Shown one piece after another: positions 27,392-36,517 of a stretch of DNA of 64,000 nucleotides; position 1 is the first letter of the stretch, and each line of letters begins with the position of its first letter. The notes under the pieces were generated by a model that saw nothing but the letters and a program-made list of their open reading frames with translations, was not told the DNA's origin and did no database searches. The position numbers and the translations under genes are program-made. Where the stretch lies: positions 186,027-250,026 of the forward strand of contig NZ_MSZX01000008.1 in the NCBI RefSeq assembly GCF_002021565.1. Reading direction: 5' to 3'. The stretch comes from Paenibacillus selenitireducens (GTDB taxonomy: Bacteria; Bacillota; Bacilli; Paenibacillales; Paenibacillaceae).

Positions 27392-30300
27392 TTACTTTAT
27401 TTTCTTAAGTTTTTTCATAATACGTTCAGCAATAACAGCCGCATCTGCACGTTTCATATTCGATTTTGGATCAAATCGATACGTGACCTTTTTCTGACCC
27501 GCTGTAGTAGAATTTGGAAGACCTAAGATATAACCAGCCTTCGTAATAGCTAAAACGGAGCTCACCATATAAGGATCAACCGTGTTCGCATCCGTAAATT
27601 GTTTCTGAAGAGCAGGAAGGTCCTTATCTAACGTCCCCAGCTTCAAATTCAATGCACGAGAGATCATGGTCGCAGCTGCTTCACGCGTTAAATCACCGTT
27701 CGGATCAAATATCCTTGGCGCAACACCGCGAATAATCCCTTTACGTACCGCTGTCTCTACATATTTAAAATCCCATAAAGAGTTCATGGTGCCATATTGG
27801 CCTACATCATCAAACGTCGGATTATTCACATCATAATCCAATGGAATATCTAGAATTTTGACTAGCATCGTCGCGAACTCGCCGCGGGACACATTATCAT
27901 AAACACCAAACTCGTAATTATCTACAGGTTTCATGATGTCACTTGCTAGCATAAGCTCTAAGCTATTGCGCGCATAGGGATGACCAATAATATCGTCAAA
28001 CGTATAACGTACTCCTAGAACAGCATAATAGCCGAATCCGTCAAACGGAGCAGTAATGGTTTTACTCGTTGCATTAATAGTTCCTCCGAGGTTAACCCAT
28101 TTCTGATCGCGATCTACCCAACGCCAAACCGCTAAATTGCTAGAGATGGCATTCACGATATTGGCATCGTATTTCAACGTTATCGTACCGCGTTGTGTTG
28201 GTTCCATCCATTGACTGTTAAGACGTTCATAGAAGTTTGGCTGCTTCACAGAGTTAGTCTGAGCTTTGTAAGGCAGAGCGCCTTCAATCACTTCTATAAC
28301 ATTCCCTGCACTATCCTTTTTAATATATCCAGCATCCATCCAGAACAATTCAGAAGCATATCCAAATCGGCCTGGTAGTGTTAAATATTGCGTTGCACTG
28401 AAGTCCGCAGGGATTTCTTTAATAATCCCATCCTGTGGACGGTTCGATTCAACTTCACCCACAGCATTGTATCTTTTCAGAATACGTCCATCTTTACGAT
28501 CCGCAATACCGAACAAGATTTGTTGATTATCGAACATATTGATTTCGGCTGGAGCTTGTCCAGGCGTTGTGTTCGATTCGCGAAGCAAGGTACCCTTTGG
28601 TAAAGCAATAGTTAAATCACCTTTAAACAAAGAAGTTTTCCCTGAAGATGGAATAGATGTTTTATATAAGGCACCTGCTAATTTCTCGCCGGCATAATTC
28701 ACTATAAATTGACCGTTCGTTTTTTGTTTCCCTTGCACTACAGTGAATTTGATTGTATTCTTGCCTACTTTTAAATTGTCCACTTCACCACGGAAAATAT
28801 CGTTCACAGCATCTTTTACCAATTCTTGTTTGCCGATTAAGATCTTCTCAGCACCCTCAGACTCGATACTCACCTTTAAAAAGTTCTGGTTAATAACACT
28901 CTCATCCGGGAGCTTGGGCGAAAGAATCTTGAAGCTAGCGTTCTCACGCACGATCGTAATCGTATGCGACACGTTCGCAGACCCTTTGCGTACCGTAATC
29001 ATAATACTCTTTTCTCCAGATTTCGGGAACGAAAGAGCATCGGTAGCGTTCGTTGGATCTTTAAGCAGACGGAAGGTGTAGAATTTTAATGGTTTACTTT
29101 CCTCATCCGTAATAGGATTACCGTTCTCATCGGTCTTCTCTGTCGTAGATTCTAAAATGATTTTATTATTTTTCAAATCCCATGACCCCGAAGTCAGCAT
29201 TTCCGCTGATGTAAATGTCTTCCCATCAATTTTAACATCTAATTTATCGGCGCTGCTCACCGTAAACAACACTTCAAGCGCTTTTTCAGAAGTTACATAT
29301 TTGCCATCTGCGCCTTGTACGAATAATCCGTTAGGGTCTCCTGTTTGAGGAATCGATGAACCCGAAGGATCCAACACAAATGGCACCGGAATGACTCCTG
29401 TAATTTCAGGAGAGTTCTTAGGGAAGATATACACCGTAATCGTGGTGGATACCGGCGTTCCATTTGTCGTTCCAGAGACAATGATCTTGTTCGGCCCTGG
29501 TACAAATAAACTCGTATCACCGCTCGCGTCATAAGTAATGGTTCGTGCACCGGCAACATGAGTACCCGTCAAAGGTTTCTTCTTCCCATTAATGGATATA
29601 GACAATTTATCAAGATCTGATGCTGAGAAGTTCGTGTATTTTACAACGACTTGACTAAGATCAGAGCTTTTGTTAAACACTTTGCCGTCAGGAATATTTA
29701 CGATCTCTAAGAATGGAGCTGATACATAACTTACCGCAAATACCTTCTCATCCGTAGTTACGCCGCCTGGCGTAAAGACGAGCTTCTGTTGACCCGGAGC
29801 CATGTTTTCAATTTTGAAAACCGTCTCATTTCCGTTTACTTTCTTCGATGTAACTAGAGCCGTTGAGTTAGAACCGTTAATTAAGGAAGCAAGTGTCACA
29901 TCAATTGGATCACTCGTCTTCACAGAAATATAAACCGGCATATCCAGGAACATCGCATTATTTGCTAATGGGGCACTTCTGTCATAAGTAAACATGGATC
30001 CATTATCCACTACGTTGAAGACTTGCTTCACATCTGTAATATACGGCGTACTATTCTTTCTATTTGTGAAATCGATGGCATAGTTCGCCGTTTGATCACC
30101 ATATTCACCTTTTACAAGCAACTTATATGTTCCATCTGCCGTCACATTCGCCGTTGCTGCATTGGAGTCAAAATAAAATGTAATAAACCGATTATCTTTT
30201 GTTACTTTAAGCACTTTTCCAGTGTATGGAACGACATTGCTGCTAGGGTCTGTTAAAGATAAGCTAAAGTTCGTAATCGTCTCAGCTGCACTATTTTCTA

Positions 30301-31084
30301 ATAAGAAGGACACAGCACCCGTAATGATCCCTGACGGATTATTCACAATGCTACCCCGGTTAACTTCCGTAGAACCGATTTTTGTGCCGAAAGCAGTTGG
30401 AGCACCCGCATAGTAGATTACATCACGAGTGTCCGTAATGCTCTTGCTACCGTTCGTCGCCGTAATCACCAGTGTGTTCTTCCCAAACTCGAGCGGAAGA
30501 TCCGATGCTACGAAGTTCTTGCCATCTCCAGAGTACATTTTCTTGCTGCCGACATAAACATCCGTAGCATTCGTTGCACGCAAGGTAATCGACTTCGTAT
30601 CAATAACCGTCGGATCGGTGCTATCTCGAAGCACACGTCCATCCGCTGCTTTGATATCATAAATCATTGGAGCGTTGCTATATCTGACGAATACTTGTTC
30701 ATTCACGACGTTACCTACCGAGTTCGTCCCTCTGACGGTTAACTTATTTAAGCCAGGATTCAACTTAACCGCGTTAAAGCGGAACGTCGTATCCGCAATA
30801 ACAGGCTTTACATCGCTGCCTCTTGGCGTAGAGATTTCATCTATCTTATCGCCATTAACAACAATGCTCACTTGTTCGTATGAAATACTTGACGGTGAGA
30901 CACCATTATATGTACCTACAAGGTCAACCGCTTCTGTATTCACATCTGTTGGGTTATTGACGTCGGTACTGAAACTCGTAATCAAAAAGTAATCCGACGC
31001 CGCCTCCGCCTTCTGCGGTGCCATCGGTATAAACGTGACGAGCAAGGCGATCGCCATGATGACTGATAATATTTTTTTCAACAA
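27392..31084 (-). CDS. Large S-layer-type protein with C-terminal SLH domains
   Basis: A 1230-residue exported protein. Signal peptide MLKKILSVIMAIALLVTFIP, cleaved after AEA. Residues about 30-860 hold a row of Ig-like beta domains of roughly 90-110 residues with recurring PG(x)NK(L/I) turns (LNPGLNKLTVRG, FVPGPNKIIVSG). Residues about 870-1020 form a further beta domain, followed by three SLH motifs in the last 200 residues (NVSRGEFATMLVKIL, GDLTREAAATMISRAL, SNMKRADAAVIAERIM). It is therefore wall-anchored through pyruvylated polymer. The start is TTG (31084 or 31081) after AAAGGAGG. The csaB/tagA/tagO cluster lies just upstream, behind its own terminator. Confidence 0.92.
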   Translation of the reverse strand: MLKKILSVIMAIALLVTFIPMAPQKAEAASDYFLITSFSTDVNNPTDVNTEAVDLVGTYNGVSPSSISYEQVSIVVNGDKIDEISTPRGSDVKPVIADTTFRFNAVKLNPGLNKLTVRGTNSVGNVVNEQVFVRYSNAPMIYDIKAADGRVLRDSTDPTVIDTKSITLRATNATDVYVGSKKMYSGDGKNFVASDLPLEFGKNTLVITATNGSKSITDTRDVIYYAGAPTAFGTKIGSTEVNRGSIVNNPSGIITGAVSFLLENSAAETITNFSLSLTDPSSNVVPYTGKVLKVTKDNRFITFYFDSNAATANVTADGTYKLLVKGEYGDQTANYAIDFTNRKNSTPYITDVKQVFNVVDNGSMFTYDRSAPLANNAMFLDMPVYISVKTSDPIDVTLASLINGSNSTALVTSKKVNGNETVFKIENMAPGQQKLVFTPGGVTTDEKVFAVSYVSAPFLEIVNIPDGKVFNKSSDLSQVVVKYTNFSASDLDKLSISINGKKKPLTGTHVAGARTITYDASGDTSLFVPGPNKIIVSGTTNGTPVSTTITVYIFPKNSPEITGVIPVPFVLDPSGSSIPQTGDPNGLFVQGADGKYVTSEKALEVLFTVSSADKLDVKIDGKTFTSAEMLTSGSWDLKNNKIILESTTEKTDENGNPITDEESKPLKFYTFRLLKDPTNATDALSFPKSGEKSIMITVRKGSANVSHTITIVRENASFKILSPKLPDESVINQNFLKVSIESEGAEKILIGKQELVKDAVNDIFRGEVDNLKVGKNTIKFTVVQGKQKTNGQFIVNYAGEKLAGALYKTSIPSSGKTSLFKGDLTIALPKGTLLRESNTTPGQAPAEINMFDNQQILFGIADRKDGRILKRYNAVGEVESNRPQDGIIKEIPADFSATQYLTLPGRFGYASELFWMDAGYIKKDSAGNVIEVIEGALPYKAQTNSVKQPNFYERLNSQWMEPTQRGTITLKYDANIVNAISSNLAVWRWVDRDQKWVNLGGTINATSKTITAPFDGFGYYAVLGVRYTFDDIIGHPYARNSLELMLASDIMKPVDNYEFGVYDNVSRGEFATMLVKILDIPLDYDVNNPTFDDVGQYGTMNSLWDFKYVETAVRKGIIRGVAPRIFDPNGDLTREAAATMISRALNLKLGTLDKDLPALQKQFTDANTVDPYMVSSVLAITKAGYILGLPNSTTAGQKKVTYRFDPKSNMKRADAAVIAERIMKKLKKIK

Positions 31085-31208
31085 AATTTCCTCCTTTAAT
31101 AGGGTTAGCTATGTGAAAATGGACCTCCCCTTTTGATAGACTATGTACTCTTCTTATCGGTCAAACCTTGTTGAATTTTTAGGTTTTCTCGCGGAAAAAG
31201 TAGACGCA

Positions 31209-31247
31209 TGCGAAAAGAGCCCTCATCGGATTCCGATAAGGGCTCTA
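31209..31247 (-). terminator. Intrinsic terminator after the tagO-like gene
   Basis: GAGCCCTTATCGGAA and its near-perfect complement form a 15-bp stem, followed by TTTT on the minus strand. It ends the cell-wall polymer transcript. Confidence 0.92.
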
Positions 31248-31263
31248 CATTTATAAATAAGAT

Positions 31264-32397
31264 CTATGATTTCGATTGTGTTTCGGTTTCGGTCTTCATA
31301 ATCACGCGACTGAAGAAATTAATCACAGGCTTCTTCCGTTTGTCGACGATCCCAATGACCTCGGCACCAATCTGTAATAAGAATAAAAGAATAAAAACGA
31401 CGATAAAGGTTACCCAATTCGCTTCATGCGCAGCAGCCACAGATTGAATAATGGCTAACATCCCGAATAATGCCGCAATCGCGTAAATGACAAGAACCGT
31501 CTTACGGTGGCTTAGGCCCAGCTCTCGCAAACAATGATGCAAGTGGCCTTTGTCCGGTGCAAAAATCGGCTTCTTGTTTCTCCAACGACGAATGATCGCA
31601 AAGAACGTATCCGATAAGGGAACACCGATGATGAACAGCGGCGTTAAGAACGATACGACGGCTACCTGTTTAAATCCAAGCATCGATAACATCGCTAGAC
31701 TGAATCCTAAGAACAACGAACCCGAATCCCCCATAAAGATCTTCGCAGGGTGGAAGTTAAAGAATAGAAACCCGACGATACTTCCTAACAATAGCAAGCT
31801 GATGAGAATAACTGTTGTATTCCCCATGATGATCGCCATGACAAGAATCGTAGTAATCGCTATCCCCGATACTCCAGCAGCAAGGCCATCCAAGCCATCA
31901 ATCAAGTTGATTGCATTGGTTACGCCCACAATCCAGATGATCGTTAGTGGAATCGCCACCCAATCCGGCATCGAGAAGTTCCCGTGCCCAAATGGGATAT
32001 TCACAAAGTTCATCGTCACATCAAATCCAAAGACGACAACACATGCTGCGATGATTTGTCCTAGCAATTTCACCTTCGCAGATAATTCAAATCTATCATC
32101 CAACGCCCCGATCAATACAATGATGGATCCGCCAGCAAATAACGCTCTAACTAAATTGGTCTCTCTATCACTAGCAAGCAAATTGTCTGGAAGCCATGGC
32201 AGCAACACCACAAACGCGAGTCCAAATGCAAAAAATATACCTAACCCGCCTAATCGCGGCATAATTCTCGTATGCACCTTACGTGCGTTCGGCATATCCA
32301 TCGCGCCGACCTTGACCGCAAATTTCTTCACGAGCGGCGTTAAACCTAAGGCCAACCCTAATGCTAGAATAAAGCCAATTCCATACACCATTCCCAT
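31264..32397 (-). CDS. TagO/WecA-type undecaprenyl-phosphate GlcNAc-1-P transferase
   Basis: A 377-residue polytopic membrane enzyme of the MraY/WecA/TagO family, with about 10-11 membrane helices. It moves a sugar-1-phosphate from a UDP-sugar onto undecaprenyl phosphate, the first membrane step of wall polymer synthesis. Family motifs: NLIDGLDGLAAG (Mg-binding Asp pair), KIFMGDSGSLFLG, and the PDKGHLHHCL His motif before the last third, which separates the TagO/WecA branch from MraY. Start uncertain: ATG 32397, TTG 32409 and ATG 32391 are all in frame. It follows tagA by 104-116 bp without a terminator, so it is probably in the same transcript. Substrate is inferred, not shown. Confidence 0.9.
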   Translation of the reverse strand: MGMVYGIGFILALGLALGLTPLVKKFAVKVGAMDMPNARKVHTRIMPRLGGLGIFFAFGLAFVVLLPWLPDNLLASDRETNLVRALFAGGSIIVLIGALDDRFELSAKVKLLGQIIAACVVVFGFDVTMNFVNIPFGHGNFSMPDWVAIPLTIIWIVGVTNAINLIDGLDGLAAGVSGIAITTILVMAIIMGNTTVILISLLLLGSIVGFLFFNFHPAKIFMGDSGSLFLGFSLAMLSMLGFKQVAVVSFLTPLFIIGVPLSDTFFAIIRRWRNKKPIFAPDKGHLHHCLRELGLSHRKTVLVIYAIAALFGMLAIIQSVAAAHEANWVTFIVVFILLFLLQIGAEVIGIVDKRKKPVINFFSRVIMKTETETQSKS

Positions 32398-32513
32398 TGG
32401 TCTTTTCAACCCCCATTTTCTCTACCGGAATGAATTATACTCTGTTCAAATTCGAATTGCTATCCTTATTTTTTCGCATTCCACCGAATTTTCATGAGAT
32501 TTCTCCGATATTC

Positions 32514-33275
32514 TTATGGTTTTGTTACGTTTTCTTTCTCGCGCACCACTTTCACGACGAATTTCGGGAGCGCAAGCATTCTCTTGTACCGTGCAGGCTC
32601 CTTCGCAAGACGATAGAACCACTCCAAACGAAGCTTCTGGAAAATGACTGGCGCTCGTTTCATCTTCCCTGAAATGATATCGAAGCTGCCGCCCACCCCC
32701 ATCATGATCGGTACATTCAGCCGATCCCGGAATTGTGCAATCCAAGGCTCCTGCGTCGTTGCGGAACGAGCTACAAACAGCATATCTGGCGCGGCTTCCA
32801 CAATGCGGGCCACTACCTCATCGTCTTCCGTCGGGCCAAAGAATCCATTCTGCACACCCACGATGTCTACGAGCGGATATTGCAGCTTCAGATTATTGGC
32901 AGCTTCCGTGATGATTTCTTGCGTCGTTCCCAATAAAAATACGCGCCAACGGCGTTGCTCCCCTACACGCATAAGCTCATGCAGTAGATCGAACCCTGTA
33001 ACTCGCTCAGGTAGCGGTTCATTCACATAATTCGCTGCCCAGATGATCCCCGCGCCGTCCGGAACGATCAGATCAGCTTGCTTCATCACGCGCATCATCT
33101 TCTCATCATTCACAGCAGCCATGACCATAATCGGATTGGCCGTAATGATGTGATGGGGCTCGCGCCGCTCTACGACTTGTGTTAAATAATCAACGGTCTC
33201 CCGCATGGTCAACGTCGAGAACGGTACGCCGAAGATTGAAATTTTCTTGATCGCTTGTTGTTCGGTTGCTTTCAC
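32514..33275 (-). CDS. tagA: WecG/TagA/CpsF-family glycosyltransferase
   Basis: A 253-residue peripheral membrane transferase. The family adds N-acetylmannosamine or a related residue to a GlcNAc-diphospho-undecaprenol primer. Conserved elements seen: HHIITANPIMVMAA near 40, the active-site region LIVPDGAGIIWAANY near 85-98, FLLGTTQEIITEAA, and the TQEPWIAQF motif near 175, with the basic C-terminal tail that anchors the family to the membrane. Start is GTG at 33275, with AAGGATG eight bases upstream, overlapping the end of csaB by spacing of only 7 bp. Neighbours (csaB, tagO-like) place it in secondary cell-wall polymer synthesis. Confidence 0.93.
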   Translation of the reverse strand: MKATEQQAIKKISIFGVPFSTLTMRETVDYLTQVVERREPHHIITANPIMVMAAVNDEKMMRVMKQADLIVPDGAGIIWAANYVNEPLPERVTGFDLLHELMRVGEQRRWRVFLLGTTQEIITEAANNLKLQYPLVDIVGVQNGFFGPTEDDEVVARIVEAAPDMLFVARSATTQEPWIAQFRDRLNVPIMMGVGGSFDIISGKMKRAPVIFQKLRLEWFYRLAKEPARYKRMLALPKFVVKVVREKENVTKP

Positions 33276-33282
33276 AGTCGAC

Positions 33283-34425
33283 TCATCCTTTTAAACGAAA
33301 ATATTCTACAATTAGTTCCGCTGGTTCACTAGCCTGATCTTTTAAATTTGCGATCGCCTCGGCTTTATCCTGCTGCCATTGCGAACGGTTATTCATCAAG
33401 TATGTAGCTTCTCCAACCAGGAGATCCGGATTCAATACTTCCGTCGTCCCTGCTGCTTCCATGCCTAACCGATTCAAGAAATTATCAATCTTTGGATCGT
33501 AGGAGATCCCTATCATCGGTACCTGTTGGGATGCTGCATAGATCAACGAGTGCAATCGCATACCTACCAACAATTCACAACGGCTTACTTCGGCAAGCAT
33601 GGCTTGCGGCTGCTCGAGGGATGGACAGATCGAGATCTCACATCCTAACTCAGCAATATCACCAATTCGTTCTATCACATAACGCGATGCCTCTTCATCA
33701 CTTGGCATATGGAAAGGCAAAAATCGTAAATGCACCGCACGATCTTCACAGAGCAACCGTAGTGCTTCGGCGATCCGGTTCATATCAGATCGATCCTCTC
33801 GCCAGAACCGCAGCGAAACCCCTACGATCGGCAATGAATCTCCCATCTCCATTACCCCTAAATCCTCCGCTTGAATCTCGGGATCTGACGATAACGGCAA
33901 TCCCATCACAGGGTCGGGTACGACATGAAGTAATTCTTCTCCCAATCCCATGGATTGAAGCAGTTCTGCGGATTCGATATCTCTCACCGATACCATTTTG
34001 CTTTTCTTAAAGGCATTTCGGATAAAAGGAAAAAACGCCTTGTTATTCACAGGGCCTACACCCTGTGAATAGATGAACGTTGGTTTCCATAACCATTGAG
34101 CGAGCTTAATAACGGCCAGATAATACGGGATTGTCTTCTTGCTAGTTGCATCTTGTAGCAAGCTGCCTCCCCCGCTGATTAATCCGTGACTCGTATAGAT
34201 GGCGCGAAGTACTTTCCGCATATCCATCCGATTGACAGCTTGTACACCATATAATCGTTTGGTTAAGCGCGGATTGTTGGACAATACAATAGGCGCCACC
34301 GTAATCCCTTGTGCATTCGCTTCCTGCTCCAATGCTGTCAAAATGGATTTCAACACCGCTTCATCCCCGCTGTTTTTAAATCCGTAATATCCAGAGATGA
34401 CTATTCTACGAGGAGTGGTGACCAT
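33283..34425 (-). CDS. csaB: Polysaccharide pyruvyl transferase CsaB
   Basis: A 380-residue enzyme that transfers pyruvate from phosphoenolpyruvate to a sugar in the secondary cell-wall polymer. In Bacillus anthracis and Paenibacillus alvei this ketal is the ligand bound by SLH domains. Signatures: ISGYYGFKNSGDEAVL at the N-terminus, LISGGGSLLQDATSK near 87-100, YSQGVGPV near 128, and the GT-B-like C-terminal motif LLVGMRLHSLIYAAS near 293-307. ATG at 34425 is preferred (AAAGGTG nine bases upstream). The gene overlaps the end of the DUF5693 gene. Its presence together with at least four SLH proteins in this window strongly suggests it makes their anchor. Confidence 0.95.
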   Translation of the reverse strand: MVTTPRRIVISGYYGFKNSGDEAVLKSILTALEQEANAQGITVAPIVLSNNPRLTKRLYGVQAVNRMDMRKVLRAIYTSHGLISGGGSLLQDATSKKTIPYYLAVIKLAQWLWKPTFIYSQGVGPVNNKAFFPFIRNAFKKSKMVSVRDIESAELLQSMGLGEELLHVVPDPVMGLPLSSDPEIQAEDLGVMEMGDSLPIVGVSLRFWREDRSDMNRIAEALRLLCEDRAVHLRFLPFHMPSDEEASRYVIERIGDIAELGCEISICPSLEQPQAMLAEVSRCELLVGMRLHSLIYAASQQVPMIGISYDPKIDNFLNRLGMEAAGTTEVLNPDLLVGEATYLMNNRSQWQQDKAEAIANLKDQASEPAELIVEYFRLKG

Positions 34426-36416
34426 TTTTTCCAACACCTTTCAACGATTTGCCACACGAGAATGGCAATCAATCCAATAACAAGACCAAGACCTAATCCA
34501 AGCAGACCACGGATTGACGAGATGATGATTGGAGAGTGAATATGCGCAAACGTATCAACCATAGATAATTGTCCCATCACCGCAATAATGAATAGGAATC
34601 GTCCCCATGCATATCTTAGCCCTACAAACATGCCAACTAAGAACAATGGATGAGCAAGCATAAACTCCTTAAAACGAGGACGAACGCCAATGACATTTTC
34701 AAGCGTAGAACGGAATACCATTTCAATAGAAGAAACTTGTCCTTCATTTCCTGTTCTTGTCAAATAGTAATATCCCGCTGCACCAGCAATGGCCACACCT
34801 ACAACCATAATGACTGTAATTGGCATACTGAGCCATCTCCGCAGTTCCTTCATAACCGATTCGCCGCAATACAAGAATACATAAAGGGCAATGAGGCCAA
34901 TTGGCGCGAGATGGAGCAAGCTCACACCACGGAATTGATTCAACACAAGGCTATAAGTAATATTGTTGAGCAACGCAATCATAAACGGCACAGCCATGAA
35001 CGAAATAATCGCTGTTTTGACATATTGAATGAGCGTGCTCATGATCCGTTTCGAACCCGATAAATCGCCGTGCGATTCCCGCAATTGCTGCGTCTTCCGA
35101 ATGACAAGGATCATTGCAATCGTCGGTGCACTAATGGCAACCCCAAGAGCTAGTCCCTGTTCCAAGAGAGCAGGCTTTAATTTGTACAATCCGGCTGCAC
35201 CAATCAATCCGATGATAAAAGCGGGTGAAATCAGTACAGGAATAAAATACGAAATTAGCAAAGCAATAAATGCAACAGCCCCCAGAACCACAACAAGCTT
35301 CAGATAATGCTGCAAGCTGGAGTGATGTACTTGGAATGGCTCGGCTTGTCCAAGCGTGAATCCATTATCCTCAATAGCTTTCAATGCATTCCCCGGTTTT
35401 TGCAAGCTATTCACAAGATTCGGCAACGTGTTCGTTAATTGAGCTTTCGTCACATCTTTATTTGCTTGCGTATTCAGGTACAGCATCCGAATGTTGCGAT
35501 CTTTCGTCGCTAATGCAAAACGATCGGATATGGTTGCTGGCGATAAGGACGAATCTTTCTCACTTAACGAATACAACCGTACAACATTATAATCAATGAG
35601 ATAAGATAACTTTTCAATTCCCTTTTGCGGCTTCTTCAAGTTCTCAATCGTAGCAATTCCGATATCGTATTTCGTAAGGCGATTTGCGAAATCGGTTAAA
35701 GATCCTGTTTCAGCGTTGTCATTATACCCTTTTACGGATTCACCTTCGAAAATAATACGTTTAACGCCTAGATCATGAAACTTCGCAAGCGTCTCTTCTG
35801 TTGCTTGTTGATTATACGGCAGCGCATCCGTTAATCTCGGTACGATTTGAAATCCGCGATCATGAAGCATTTGCATCGTAATCGGATCCTGCGGCATCGG
35901 TTTCATGAGTGCATCATCAGGCGATGTCTCAATCTTCAGTCCGTCCATACCATTATGAGTCCAGTAATTCACCGTATAGCCAAGGCTCGTAAACGTGTTG
36001 CGAATGATTGGAGAAAGTGCAGTTTCATTCGCTTTGTTCGTAAACAACAGATACGTGTAATTTTCGTTCAAGCTAACAGGTTGTCCCGTCAGCAAAGAAA
36101 CATCGTTTGCGTTATATAGTAAAATGCGACGGCTTGATTTAAATTCAGACAACGTACTTTCGTACATCGCCATCGATTCCACGCCCGCCTCTTTTAATTT
36201 TCCCAACCATTCCTGAACGAAAGCTTCGGGGTTCGGCTGCAAAGCCGCTACATCTAACAAATGGCGATAATCAAATACGGTTTCAACTTTCTTGGACGTA
36301 TTCTCCGTCTGAACCCGATCATAAACCACCGGAAGCGCAGCGAGAATACCTACGATAACAACCCACCATAACCAAGAGCGAAAACGTGTGTTCCATGGAT
36401 GCAAACGTTGAAGCAC
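34401..36416 (-). CDS. DUF5693-family polytopic membrane protein
   Basis: A 671-residue protein. One N-terminal membrane helix (WLWWVVIVGILAALPVVYD) is followed by a large extracytoplasmic domain (about residues 45-360; motifs ALQPNPEAFVQEWLGKLKEAG and MYESTLSEF). The C-terminal half has about eight more helices, for example LVVVLGAVAFIALLISYFIP. The family is found next to csaB in Paenibacillus and relatives; its role is not known to me, but a part in export or assembly of pyruvylated wall polymer is plausible. Start GTG at 36416 with AGGAGG seven bases upstream. It overlaps csaB by about 25 bp. Confidence 0.85.
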   Translation of the reverse strand: MLQRLHPWNTRFRSWLWWVVIVGILAALPVVYDRVQTENTSKKVETVFDYRHLLDVAALQPNPEAFVQEWLGKLKEAGVESMAMYESTLSEFKSSRRILLYNANDVSLLTGQPVSLNENYTYLLFTNKANETALSPIIRNTFTSLGYTVNYWTHNGMDGLKIETSPDDALMKPMPQDPITMQMLHDRGFQIVPRLTDALPYNQQATEETLAKFHDLGVKRIIFEGESVKGYNDNAETGSLTDFANRLTKYDIGIATIENLKKPQKGIEKLSYLIDYNVVRLYSLSEKDSSLSPATISDRFALATKDRNIRMLYLNTQANKDVTKAQLTNTLPNLVNSLQKPGNALKAIEDNGFTLGQAEPFQVHHSSLQHYLKLVVVLGAVAFIALLISYFIPVLISPAFIIGLIGAAGLYKLKPALLEQGLALGVAISAPTIAMILVIRKTQQLRESHGDLSGSKRIMSTLIQYVKTAIISFMAVPFMIALLNNITYSLVLNQFRGVSLLHLAPIGLIALYVFLYCGESVMKELRRWLSMPITVIMVVGVAIAGAAGYYYLTRTGNEGQVSSIEMVFRSTLENVIGVRPRFKEFMLAHPLFLVGMFVGLRYAWGRFLFIIAVMGQLSMVDTFAHIHSPIIISSIRGLLGLGLGLVIGLIAILVWQIVERCWKKWSPLLVE

Positions 36417-36453
36417 AGAAAAACCTCCTAAAATAAGTACCTAAAATTCCAAT

Positions 36454-36489
36454 ACCTCTTCAGAAAATTCGAGATCTTCCGAAGAGGTC
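36454..36489 (-). terminator. Possible hairpin terminator after pgcA
   Basis: CCTCTTC ... GAAGAGG imperfect hairpin in the gap between pgcA and the DUF5693 gene. No long T tract follows, so it may only reduce read-through or may not terminate at all. Confidence 0.4.
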
Positions 36490-36517
36490 CTGTATATATC
36501 AACTATATATCAACTAA

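Noticed and set aside
31550-32497. A 315-codon plus-strand frame opposite the tagO-like gene
   Set aside because: The minus strand codes for a protein with all TagO/WecA motifs; the plus frame has no motif or start signal.
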